A stretch of DNA of 64,000 bases, from positions 1-64,000 of the forward strand of contig CANLNK010000010.1 of assembly GCA_947492575.1 (NCBI GenBank). Direction: 5' to 3'. The position numbers and the translations under genes are program-made. The stretch comes from an uncultured Thalassotalea sp. GTDB lineage: Bacteria > Pseudomonadota > Gammaproteobacteria > Enterobacterales > Alteromonadaceae. Within the stretch, counting starts at the first letter, position 1. The number at the start of each line of letters is the position of its first letter. The notes below the pieces were generated by a model. That model did not search any database and had not been told where the DNA came from. It saw nothing but the letters and a program-made list of their open reading frames with translations. Below are positions 56,207 to 63,989 of this stretch, piece by piece.

Positions 56207-56250
56207 TTTCCTGATATCAGAATATCAATTTCCCCATATCGGGATATTTA
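56207..56250. promoter_or_regulatory. Tandem 22-bp repeats, probable regulator binding sites
   Basis: Two copies, 56207-56228 and 56229-56250, follow the pattern TTTCC-[TC][GC]-ATATC-[AG]G-[AG]ATAT. The first contains the perfect palindrome CTGATATCAG, the second the near-palindrome CCCATATCGGG. They lie about 65 bp upstream of one sigma-54-type promoter and about 76 bp from the other, as expected of a shared enhancer. Confidence 0.65.
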
Positions 56251-56325
56251 GATCACTAGTTTTGAATGAGAAAAATTGTGTTTTTTAAGTATATGTTTTC
56301 AAAGGGTTTATATCGGCTAGAGTGC

Positions 56326-56341
56326 TGGCGCTATCCTTGCT
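56326..56341 (+). promoter_or_regulatory. Sigma-54-type promoter of the kinase-regulator operon
   Basis: TGGCGCTATCCTTGCT has GG-N10-GC and a perfect TTGC -12 element. Transcription would start near 56352, about 53 bases before the kinase ATG. Confidence 0.7.
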
Positions 56342-56404
56342 AAAGTGTTTTTATGGATTGCGTATGCACTTAACGCAAAAGAGCAGTAAGAGAAACTAGA
56401 ACAT

Positions 56405-57907
56405 ATGTCCTTACGTCATTACTTATTTACCTTGATTGGTCTGTTAATTCTGTTGCTAGCAGCAGCCCAATGGAGCCTTGTGTATTGGATAGATCGCCAA
56501 ATAGCCGCAGAAGTTAATGAACAAGCACAAGCCTTATCTGAAAAGGTGATTGAGTTTGCCTTTAACAGTGAGGGCTTTGCCTTCAGTACAGATGAAGAAA
56601 CACAAGTGACTTTGTATACTGAAAATGCATTAGTGAACGGACAAGGCGGCAATCGGGTCGTCGTGTTACCTCAACAAGACCAAGAAAACGTTCGCGTGAT
56701 AAAAGAGCTCATCACGGTAGCTGCTGATGGAGCAGGCGAAATTGAAGAACTTCACCTTGATGAAAATAAGAAAGTTATAATTAAAAAGCGTTTAGATAGA
56801 GTGTTTGAGCAAATTAACGCGGAACAAACAGTAGAACATACCGAAACGAAGGGTGCTACTGAACAGAAAAGCTCAGGTCCAGAAAGGTTTTTATTTGAGC
56901 ATACAGTGGAAACAAGCTCTACGACACAAGATCTCATTTACTCCATCCAAGCCATGATTATTATCAGTGCTTTGGTTGCTGTTGGATTCGCCTATTGGTT
57001 AAGTGCACAATTCAACAGGCCGCTGAACGCGCTCAGGAATGGTTTTAACGCATTAGCAAACGGAGACTATGGGCATAAGATTGCGCCACAAGGCGTAGCT
57101 GATATCAAAGCAACCATGGGGCAATTTAATGAGATGTCAGCTAATCTTGCGCAATTAAAAGAAGCTGAGCAACACTACAAAGAGTCAGCGCATTTAGCTG
57201 AACTCGGAGAGGTGAGTCGCGGCCTCGCTCATACTTTGCGCAATCCTATTCACACCATCGGCCTTAGTATTGAACAGCTTGTCAGTGACGATTTATCTGA
57301 TGCAGATAAGCACGCCTTGATTGAAAAAATTCAGTCGAAGATAAAACAACTCGACAGCAATATAAAATCGCTTCTGACACTAACAACAACAGGTATCGCG
57401 CGCACTGAGCAAGTACCTATTTTGGCAGTAGTACAAGATATTGTTTTAGAGTACAAATTTGCCCAGCTTAAGCCTCATCAATTTGAGATTGATATACCCG
57501 CGACGCTTTCAATCGTCGGCGCAGAGTCTGAAGTTCGCAATATTTTGCATACGCTTATCGTTAATGCGTGTGAAGCGATGCCAGAACCCGGCATTATTCA
57601 TATCGCAGGCACCTCAGATGGCAATGTAGCGGAAGTAACAGTGATTGACCAAGGTGCTGGGTTAAGTGATGACATCAAAGAGAGTTTATTCAAACCGCAT
57701 GTGAGCTCAAAATCAGAAGGCGCAGGTATGGGGCTATACATTGCCAAACGCATTATTGGCTTGCATTACCACGGGGATATTACGTTAGAGAATGCTCAAC
57801 CGAGCTCAGTTGAACAGGGCACTCCTGAGTACGCTAGTGAAAATGAAACGCGTAATTCTGGTTGTTGCGCTAAAGCTAGGTTTGTTGTGGGAGGAAGCCA
57901 TGAGTAA
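56405..57907 (+). CDS. Sensor histidine kinase
   Basis: A 500-residue inner-membrane kinase. TM1 at about 7-28; periplasmic loop about 30-178; TM2 at about 180-201; HAMP about 202-255; HisKA with phosphorylated His276 in GEVSRGLAHTLRNPIHTIGL; HATPase with N box NACEAM, DQGAGLS (G1) and EGAGMGLYIAKRIIGLHYHG (G2). The HTLRNP phospho-box is of the NtrB/ZraS kind that pairs with sigma-54 activators. The periplasmic loop is acidic; residues 97-128 resemble the divergently encoded periplasmic protein. It overlaps the regulator gene by 8 bp. The signal is unknown. Confidence 0.92.
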   Translation: MSLRHYLFTLIGLLILLLAAAQWSLVYWIDRQIAAEVNEQAQALSEKVIEFAFNSEGFAFSTDEETQVTLYTENALVNGQGGNRVVVLPQQDQENVRVIKELITVAADGAGEIEELHLDENKKVIIKKRLDRVFEQINAEQTVEHTETKGATEQKSSGPERFLFEHTVETSSTTQDLIYSIQAMIIISALVAVGFAYWLSAQFNRPLNALRNGFNALANGDYGHKIAPQGVADIKATMGQFNEMSANLAQLKEAEQHYKESAHLAELGEVSRGLAHTLRNPIHTIGLSIEQLVSDDLSDADKHALIEKIQSKIKQLDSNIKSLLTLTTTGIARTEQVPILAVVQDIVLEYKFAQLKPHQFEIDIPATLSIVGAESEVRNILHTLIVNACEAMPEPGIIHIAGTSDGNVAEVTVIDQGAGLSDDIKESLFKPHVSSKSEGAGMGLYIAKRIIGLHYHGDITLENAQPSSVEQGTPEYASENETRNSGCCAKARFVVGGSHE

Positions 57908-59276
57908 CGAAACTATCAGTAACGAAACAAGTAGTGTCTTGGTGGTTGAGGACGACCCAGAACAACGCCGTTTGGTGTCGGATATGTTGCAGGCGAGTGG
58001 CTATCAAGTGTTGGCGGCTGAATCTGTTGAAGAGGCAATACTTACGCTCAAAGCACATGCTGTCGATGTCGTCTTTTCTGACTGGAAGTTAGGAAACTTA
58101 TCCGGTATTGAGTTACTGCATTATGTGCGTCGTAATCAGGTTGAGCTTGGGTTCGTTATCGCAACGGCATACGGGACAATAACTCATGCGGTAGAAGCAT
58201 TGCAGCAGGGCGCCGATGACTATCTCCCTAAGCCATTTCAGCGACAAGAATTACTACTGACCGTACAAAAAGCGCTAAAAGCGAAGCAATTACGTAGTCA
58301 GAATCAGCAACTATCCGAGCAGCTTTCGCAGCAACAAAAGCTAGTTGGTTTAGTGGGTAATGCTCCTTGCATGCAAAAAGTGTATCAGCGTATTGATAAA
58401 GTATCGGCGACAAATGCGACTGTCCTTATCTTGGGTGAAAGCGGTACGGGTAAAGAGTTAGCTGCTCGTGCACTGCACGAACAGTCTCCACGTGCAAACG
58501 AGAAATTTATTGCCATTAATTGTGGTGCTATCGCTGAGTCACTTGCTGAAGCCGAACTCTTTGGTGCAGAAAAGGGCGCCTTTACCGGTGCGGAAAAACT
58601 CAAAATTGGCAAATTTGAAGCGGCTAACAACGGCACTATTTTCCTTGATGAAATAGGTGAGCTACCGCTGTCGCTGCAAGCGCATCTGTTACGTTTTCTG
58701 CAAGAGGGAACCATCACTCGGTTAGGGAGCCATCAAGACATTCAATTGAACGTACGAGTTATTGCGGCAACGCATCGCGATTTACAACAGCAAGCATCAA
58801 CTGGCGATTTTAGAGAAGATCTTTATTACCGACTGAACGTTGTGCCAATTCATATGCCACCGTTGAGAGAGCGCCAACAAGATATTCCCCTGCTTATCGA
58901 ACATTTTCTCGCAGCTCATGTGAAGCGGCATCAATGTGATCCGGTATCATTGAGTGAAACCGCTTATCGAAACTTACTCGATTACCATTGGCCAGGGAAT
59001 GTGCGAGAGCTTGCTAATCGCATCGAACGTTTTGTGCTACTTAACGATGAAGAAGAGTTTCATTACCTTACAAATGAGCAAACTGGACAGGCGACAGACT
59101 CGCTTTTACCCGACGTTACATTTCCTGAAACAGGCTATCATTGGGACAATTTTGAACGCTTTTGTCTTGAACAGGCACTAGCGCGTCATCAGGGCAATAA
59201 AACCAAAGCAGCCAAGTACTTAACTATGTCTTATAAAGCATTTCTATATCGATTGGAAAAGTACCAAATCAATTAA
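57900..59276 (+). CDS. NtrC-family sigma-54-dependent response regulator
   Basis: A 458-residue regulator. Receiver (about 12-128) with Asp18, Asp19, phosphoacceptor Asp61 (FSDWKLGN) and Lys111. The AAA+ domain (about 148-385) has Walker A GESGTGKE (179-186), the sigma-54-contact loop GAFTGA (226-231) and Walker B IFLDEIGELP. A Fis-type helix-turn-helix closes the protein (about 420-458, GNKTKAAKYLTMSYKAFLYRL). The intact GAFTGA shows it activates sigma-54 polymerase. ATG 57900 overlaps the end of the kinase gene and has GAGGAAG upstream. It should bind the tandem repeats at 56207-56250. Confidence 0.95.
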   Translation: MSNETISNETSSVLVVEDDPEQRRLVSDMLQASGYQVLAAESVEEAILTLKAHAVDVVFSDWKLGNLSGIELLHYVRRNQVELGFVIATAYGTITHAVEALQQGADDYLPKPFQRQELLLTVQKALKAKQLRSQNQQLSEQLSQQQKLVGLVGNAPCMQKVYQRIDKVSATNATVLILGESGTGKELAARALHEQSPRANEKFIAINCGAIAESLAEAELFGAEKGAFTGAEKLKIGKFEAANNGTIFLDEIGELPLSLQAHLLRFLQEGTITRLGSHQDIQLNVRVIAATHRDLQQQASTGDFREDLYYRLNVVPIHMPPLRERQQDIPLLIEHFLAAHVKRHQCDPVSLSETAYRNLLDYHWPGNVRELANRIERFVLLNDEEEFHYLTNEQTGQATDSLLPDVTFPETGYHWDNFERFCLEQALARHQGNKTKAAKYLTMSYKAFLYRLEKYQIN

Positions 59277-59398
59277 CTGGGGTTAGTGACGGTGTTAGTG
59301 TTAGTTCTGGCGTCATTGCTATCGTTAGCTCTAGGAACAGAAAGTTTAGAAAGTTTCTGAGCACTTCAGGGGTCTATTCCTGCAACTTTGATTATTTG

Positions 59399-60262
59399 AT
59401 GACGTTTATGCAGTACCAAGATCCCAAACACTCTGTCAATCTAGCTTCTTTGATTTTGCTGGCGCTATCTAGCGCATTACTTGGCCTCAGTATTATGCTG
59501 ATGGGCCATCACGGGCATATCGACCTAACAACTAATTTTTATGGCGTCACAGATTTAGCATCTAAGTCTGTATTTAACCTCATTGCAGCTGCTGGATTTA
59601 TTGCTATCGCGGTGTTGTCTTTATTGAGCATTAACAATGTCAAATATAGACCAATGTTAGGTGCAGTAACCGTCGCTGTTAGCGCTGTGCCTTTGTTATC
59701 TTTATTTGGCAGCTCTATGTGGATTGAATCTTTGGGTGGATTTCCAGCGATAGGTTCGGGCCAAGGGGTCATTAAATATATGGCGCTTTTAGCTATCGGT
59801 ATCGTACTTCTTGCGCCTAACTTATCTGCCAACAAGCAGAAGTGGATAAATGCCGCGCCTGTCATCATTGTTTTGCTTTGGATTGGTGGAATGAAATTCA
59901 CCTTGCTAGAAGCCAAGGGCATTGAAGATTTAGTGGCTAGTTCTCCTTTTATGTCATGGATGTACAGCGTTTGGGATTTGCAAACAACGTCTAACATTAT
60001 TGGTGTATATGACTTAATCGCTGTCGCATTACTTGTTTCTGCAATGCTCAATCAACGCTTTTTACTACCAGCAATGTTAATGTCTGGTGCCGTATTTGTA
60101 ACCACGCAAACGTTTTTATTTAGCTGGGACGCTGCGTTGACTGAGTCGAGCATTCTATCGACAGGTGGCCACTTCCTTATTAAAGACCTATGGTACGTGA
60201 TTAACTTATTCGTGATTTGGCATGTGGCTAAAGGTAGACATTACATGGGGTTGAACAAGTAA
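59399..60262 (+). CDS. DUF417 (YkgB/RclC-like) membrane protein, long form
   Basis: A 287-residue protein with about eight hydrophobic segments. The second half (about 155-285) matches DUF417: MKFTLLEAKGIEDLVASSPFMSWMY, SNIIGVYDLIAVALL and GGHFLIKDLWYVINLFVIW. E. coli RclC, a hypochlorite-response membrane protein of this family, is about 197 residues, so the N-terminal 120 residues are extra or represent a divergent duplication. Start ATG 59399 is uncertain; TTG 59396 and ATG 59408 are alternatives and no ribosome site is clear. Function unknown. Confidence 0.8.
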   Translation: MTFMQYQDPKHSVNLASLILLALSSALLGLSIMLMGHHGHIDLTTNFYGVTDLASKSVFNLIAAAGFIAIAVLSLLSINNVKYRPMLGAVTVAVSAVPLLSLFGSSMWIESLGGFPAIGSGQGVIKYMALLAIGIVLLAPNLSANKQKWINAAPVIIVLLWIGGMKFTLLEAKGIEDLVASSPFMSWMYSVWDLQTTSNIIGVYDLIAVALLVSAMLNQRFLLPAMLMSGAVFVTTQTFLFSWDAALTESSILSTGGHFLIKDLWYVINLFVIWHVAKGRHYMGLNK

Positions 60263-60292
60263 ATTAGCAAATGTTTACTCCTCTGCAGTTAT

Positions 60293-60306
60293 TTGAGCTA
60301 GATCAA
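60293..60306 (+). promoter_or_regulatory. FNR-like box before the DksA-like gene
   Basis: TTGAG-CTAG-ATCAA matches the FNR consensus TTGAT-N4-ATCAA at nine of ten positions. A -10-like TACACT at 60328-60333 would start transcription near 60341, placing the box at -41.5, the standard activating position for FNR class II promoters. Confidence 0.55.
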
Positions 60307-60371
60307 AACTCCCAATAGAGAGAGGCGTACACTGATCCTATCAACAAGGAATTTAACGATTGGAGTTAGTG

Positions 60372-60686
60372 ATGGTCTCTCAACAACTTATTGATACGTT
60401 AACCAACAAGCAGCAAGAATTGTCGACTCGTATCGAAGCGATTAGCCAAGACTTCCAAAAGGGTCGCAGCGCTGACTTTGCCGAACAAACAACTGAGTGT
60501 GAAAACGATCAGGTACTGGAAGGTATTCGCGCTGAAGCTAAAGAAGAGTTGAAACAGGTTAATCGCGCCTTGCAACGCATTAAAAATGAAGAGTTTGGTT
60601 TATGCACCCGTTGTGGTGAACCAATCGCTGAAGCTCGTCTGAAAACACTACCTTACACAGATTTTTGTATTAATTGCGCATCATAG
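60372..60686 (+). CDS. DksA/TraR-type C4 zinc-finger protein
   Basis: A 104-residue member of the TraR/DksA family. An N-terminal coiled coil (about 1-72) leads to a C4 zinc finger with Cys78, Cys81, Cys99, Cys102 (GLCTRCGEPI and FCINCAS). It is shorter than DksA (151) and lacks the paired Asp of the DksA coiled-coil tip, so its effect on RNA polymerase is uncertain; YbiI-like proteins are the closest in kind. ATG 60372 has GGAG 6 bases upstream and replaces the TTG at 60360. It is followed 67 bp later by a YdcH-like gene, possibly in one FNR-controlled unit. Confidence 0.88.
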   Translation: MVSQQLIDTLTNKQQELSTRIEAISQDFQKGRSADFAEQTTECENDQVLEGIRAEAKEELKQVNRALQRIKNEEFGLCTRCGEPIAEARLKTLPYTDFCINCAS

Positions 60687-60753
60687 TTTATGTACTTCAA
60701 CTGACACACGTTAGTGCGCTATTTGGATAGAAGAACAATCAAGGGGAAGCAAT

Positions 60754-60999
60754 ATGTTCCATGAAAAACACGATTTACACCATGAATTTCCTGAATACAA
60801 AGAAGCTATTCATGAGCTTAAGACAAGTGATAACCACTTTGCTCGCTTATTCAAAGAATACCACGAGCTTGATCACGAAGTGTTGCGTATCGAGCAGGGT
60901 GTTGAAAACACCAGTGACGAATACTTAGAGCAACAGAAAAAACAACGTTTACATTTAAAAGATACGCTTTTTGCAATGCTGAAGAAGCATTCAGCTTAG
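60754..60999 (+). CDS. YdcH family (DUF465) protein
   Basis: An 81-residue, His- and Glu-rich helical protein. The N-terminus FHEKHDLHHEFPEYKEAIHELKTSDNHFARLFKEYHELDHEVLRIE is the DUF465 signature, followed by LEQQKKQRLHLKDTLF. Function is unknown across the family. AGGGGAAGC precedes the ATG. A strong terminator follows at 61056. Confidence 0.9.
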   Translation: MFHEKHDLHHEFPEYKEAIHELKTSDNHFARLFKEYHELDHEVLRIEQGVENTSDEYLEQQKKQRLHLKDTLFAMLKKHSA

Positions 61000-61055
61000 C
61001 TAGCTTTACCGTACCCGATTCTCACCAACTATTTTAGATAGTTCCCTCTATGTTT

Positions 61056-61082
61056 GGCTGCCCTTTGGGTAGCCTTTTTTTT
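61056..61082 (+). terminator. Terminator after ydcH-like gene
   Basis: GGCTGCCC/GGGTAGCC, 8-bp stem with one G-T pair and a TTT loop, followed by eight T. Confidence 0.9.
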
Positions 61083-61087
61083 GGGGT

Positions 61088-61120
61088 AAAAAAAAGCTCT
61101 CACGGGTTGGGCGCGAGAGC
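61088..61120 (-). terminator. Terminator for the minus-strand exonuclease unit
   Basis: GCTCTC (61096-61101) and GAGAGC (61115-61120) pair, with inner ACG/CGC partly extending the stem; eight A at 61088-61095 give a T run on the minus strand. Confidence 0.75.
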
Positions 61121-61408
61121 GTTAGTCAAAATGACCCAGAGAGTCCAGTAAATAGCAATGTCTTAAATAAAGAGCATTCTTTAATAAAGACGCTTTAACC
61201 TCTTCAATGGTTGTGCCAACACCTCAAAAAACTTCTAAGCCATTGAATATTAATTGTTTAAACTTTTATGAGAGCGAGGTCAGTCATGATGATACCTCGT
61301 TGAATTAACAAGTAAGTTGTTAAAATTGCTAAATATTGGTCAATGGAGCTTATGACCAGAATTTTTGGTCTAACATGGTTAGTTGTGACAGTGCCAACGA
61401 AGAAAGTA
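61121..61408. other. Untranslated 3' region of the exonuclease unit, 288 bp
   Basis: The stop codon of the exonuclease gene is at 61409 and the likely terminator at 61088-61120, leaving a long 3' tail. No gene is convincing: a 69-codon minus-strand frame (61258-61467) overlaps the exonuclease and has no ribosome site. A 3'-derived small RNA cannot be excluded or supported. Confidence 0.35.
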
Positions 61409-62116
61409 TTAACGTAGAAAGTCTTTGAGAGGATTGGCTGTTTGTTGATGATGGGCAAGTTCTGCAAGCAAGAGTTCTGCAGTGGCTACGGCGTCATTGA
61501 GCGCATTATGGGCATAATGGCCTGGTAGTTGGTAGCTGTCTCGCAGGTTCGTTAGACGCAGGTCTTGTGGGTCATAAGGAAGTAGTCTGCGATCAAAGCG
61601 GCGCTTGGCTACAACTAATGTATCGACAATAGGATAAACAGGTTCATATCCATAGAGCGTTTTGCAAGCTTTTGCCAGAAAGGTCTGCTCGACTTTGGCG
61701 TAGTGCACCAACATGACTTTGCCCGCTAATGCCGCAAGTAATTTTTCTACCGCTTCTTCTAAGGTTAAGCCTGACTGTGATTCTTGTGCCGTAATTTGAT
61801 GAATCGCGACATTATCATTGCTCAGTTGTTGCTGACTTTTTACTAAAAAATGTTCGGCACTGCCAAGGTTTATTGAAAGGTTTTCAACACTAACATAACC
61901 CATACTCAAAAGGTGTCCTTCGCTGGCCTCTAATGCGGAAGTTTCAAAATCAAGAGCAAGCATAGGAACTTTGCTAATTGGCGTCTTAGGCTCAGGAAAT
62001 GGTACAGACAAAAATGTTTTCAGCGGCCCTTCCGGTACTTTTTTCAATAAACGCTCACGTTGAGCATTCAATCCAAACCAGTTGTCTAAACGATTACTAA
62101 CTAGGGTACCAAGCAT
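61409..62116 (-). CDS. DEDDh 3'-5' exonuclease (DNA polymerase III epsilon-like)
   Basis: A 235-residue exonuclease. ExoI motif with Asp56 and Glu58 (LALDFETSALE), the ExoII region near VMLVHYAKVEQTFLAKA, and ExoIII YAHNALNDAVATAELL giving the His and Asp of the DEDDh class. The N-terminal 50 residues are a polar extension. Such enzymes trim DNA or RNA 3' ends. It follows the DUF294 gene by 25 bp, a pairing found widely in gammaproteobacteria, often beside acetate genes. Confidence 0.88.
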   Translation of the reverse strand: MLGTLVSNRLDNWFGLNAQRERLLKKVPEGPLKTFLSVPFPEPKTPISKVPMLALDFETSALEASEGHLLSMGYVSVENLSINLGSAEHFLVKSQQQLSNDNVAIHQITAQESQSGLTLEEAVEKLLAALAGKVMLVHYAKVEQTFLAKACKTLYGYEPVYPIVDTLVVAKRRFDRRLLPYDPQDLRLTNLRDSYQLPGHYAHNALNDAVATAELLLAELAHHQQTANPLKDFLR

Positions 62117-62141
62117 TACATCTAATCCAATTAACGTCTTG

Positions 62142-63989
62142 TTAGTAAACCGATTGTCGATTGTCTTGAAGTGTCTTAATTACTTTAAATGCATCTTTGA
62201 GATACTCACGTTCGAGTCGCGATATTTCTTTAAGTGATAAAAAGTTATCTGCTTTGTCACCGGCTTGCAGCTGATTTGCCTGATGGGTCAGCCTTAAAGT
62301 GGTTAAAAACTCAAACGCATCAATTAAATTTGCGGCAGAGGCCTTAGTGATAGAGCGAGTTCCTGCTGCTTGGCGAATACGCTCAATGGTATTTACCGAA
62401 GTAATGCCTTCTTGCAGCGCATAAATACGGGCAAGATCGACAATGGGCGCGATAGCATTGTGCTTTAAATCCATGGTTTTCTTGTTCTTGCCATTGGAGA
62501 TCAGCACAAAGTCTCTAAAAAAGCCAAGTGGTGGGGTAAATTGCAGGGCATTTTTGCTTAAATGCGCAATGAACAAACTCGCCTTTTGCGTTCTAGCAAG
62601 CATCTTTCCTTGAACTCGGTTAAGCAACTGTTTGTCGCCATGAACCGTGGTTAAATCAAAAAAGATGCTGCAATGCATGAGTGCTTTGGGGCTGGGTTTT
62701 TCAATCCAGTCATGGAAGTAATGATGCCATTGGCTTTCCGTTTGGCGCCATTTTTCGTTCATCGCCATGACATTACCTGGGCAATGAATAAAACCGCACT
62801 GAGCTAAACCGTCACAAACGAATCTGGCTAGGCGTTCGAACCACGGCCCGTGTTCTGGCTGCATACTATCGTCGATGATCAGCGCATTATCTTGATCGGA
62901 TTGGGCCATTTGTTCTTGTCTTGCCTGTGAGCCTGCGGCCACCCAAGCATATGGTACGGGCGCCTTGCCATATAGCTCTTCGGCAATCTCAATGAGTCGA
63001 ATCGTAAATGCCATGGTAATGGCGCTAATACTTTTCCCAACTTGTTCTGCAGGCGTGCCAAGGCGCGCCATTTTTACCTGCAGCTTAGGAATCAGCTCGC
63101 TGATTTCTGCTAGCTCGTCTACAGAACTGGCTTTGTGAATAAGACTCGTTAGGTTAATGGCATTTTGCCCTTCAAAATGCATCAAATCAGTAATGGTCAA
63201 CATACCGGCAAGCTTACCTTGGTCGGTAATGGGTAAATGATGAATGTGCCGGCTTGTCATCGCAATCAGTGCGTCAAATGCGGTGTGGCGAATATCCAGC
63301 ATGCTGATGTCTGGCGTCATTATCTCGCTAATCGGCTGCTCTGGAGGTATACCACCAGCAATACATCGACGCCTAAAATCTTTATCTGTGACTATGCCTT
63401 TTACTTGGTTTTCATTGTCGACAACGACTAAACAGGAAAAGCCAAGTTCAGTCATTTTCTGCGCGGTTTCGGCAATGGATTGGTGTTGATTGATTGTCGC
63501 AGCAGGAGATTGATAAAGCTGATCTACGCCAGTATTCGTCAAGGTGGAATTAACCACCGCTTCTTCTTGAAGCGACGAAACTTTGTTTTTTAATCGTTCT
63601 TCCGCCGATTGTTCGAAGAAGCTAATAATATGAGGCTGGGTAATTAAAGTCCCTAGCAACTTCTGCTTATCTAGGGCGTAAAGTAGGCAATCTTCTTCTG
63701 CGGTCACAGAAATACTGGCGTATTTTTCTGGATAGCAAAAAACGGTACAAATATCGCCTTCACCGTACTTACCAATTAACTCGCCGTTTTCGTCAACGTA
63801 GTTTAAAGCGCCTTTTCTGACGATAAAAAAGCTGGGTGTTTCAATATGCTGTGGCGGTAATTCTTGGCCAGCGGTGATGTAACAAATCGAGATATGGCTG
63901 ACGATATTGACAATGGCTTCTTCCGGCAATTGCTCAAACGGGGCAATACTGCCGACAAATGCGTAGATCTCACTGAGCTCATTATCCAT
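62142..63989 (-). CDS. Cyclic-nucleotide-binding / CBS / DUF294 signalling protein
   Basis: A 615-residue cytoplasmic protein. Order: cNMP-binding-like domain (about 12-135), two CBS domains (about 165-285: SIAETAQKMTELGFSCLVVVDNENQVKGIVTD and DALIAMTSRHIHHLPITDQGKLAGMLTITDLM), a GlnD-like nucleotidyltransferase domain DUF294 (about 300-440, AWVAAGSQARQEQMAQSDQDNALI with G-S and DxD), and a C-terminal substrate-like domain (about 470-610). It probably senses nucleotides and modifies an unknown partner. The ribosome site GAGGTGA is 4 bases before ATG 63989. It leads a two-gene unit with the exonuclease. Confidence 0.9.
   Translation of the reverse strand: MDNELSEIYAFVGSIAPFEQLPEEAIVNIVSHISICYITAGQELPPQHIETPSFFIVRKGALNYVDENGELIGKYGEGDICTVFCYPEKYASISVTAEEDCLLYALDKQKLLGTLITQPHIISFFEQSAEERLKNKVSSLQEEAVVNSTLTNTGVDQLYQSPAATINQHQSIAETAQKMTELGFSCLVVVDNENQVKGIVTDKDFRRRCIAGGIPPEQPISEIMTPDISMLDIRHTAFDALIAMTSRHIHHLPITDQGKLAGMLTITDLMHFEGQNAINLTSLIHKASSVDELAEISELIPKLQVKMARLGTPAEQVGKSISAITMAFTIRLIEIAEELYGKAPVPYAWVAAGSQARQEQMAQSDQDNALIIDDSMQPEHGPWFERLARFVCDGLAQCGFIHCPGNVMAMNEKWRQTESQWHHYFHDWIEKPSPKALMHCSIFFDLTTVHGDKQLLNRVQGKMLARTQKASLFIAHLSKNALQFTPPLGFFRDFVLISNGKNKKTMDLKHNAIAPIVDLARIYALQEGITSVNTIERIRQAAGTRSITKASAANLIDAFEFLTTLRLTHQANQLQAGDKADNFLSLKEISRLEREYLKDAFKVIKTLQDNRQSVY

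Noticed and set aside
56192-56207. CRP-like site TGTGATCAAATTTGAT near the sigma-54 locus
   Set aside because: Only the left half matches the CRP consensus; the right half is wrong, and its position beside the enhancer repeats makes chance likely.
61258-61467. 69-codon minus-strand reading frame after the exonuclease gene
   Set aside because: It overlaps the end of the exonuclease gene, has no ribosome site and its composition looks like translated non-coding DNA.
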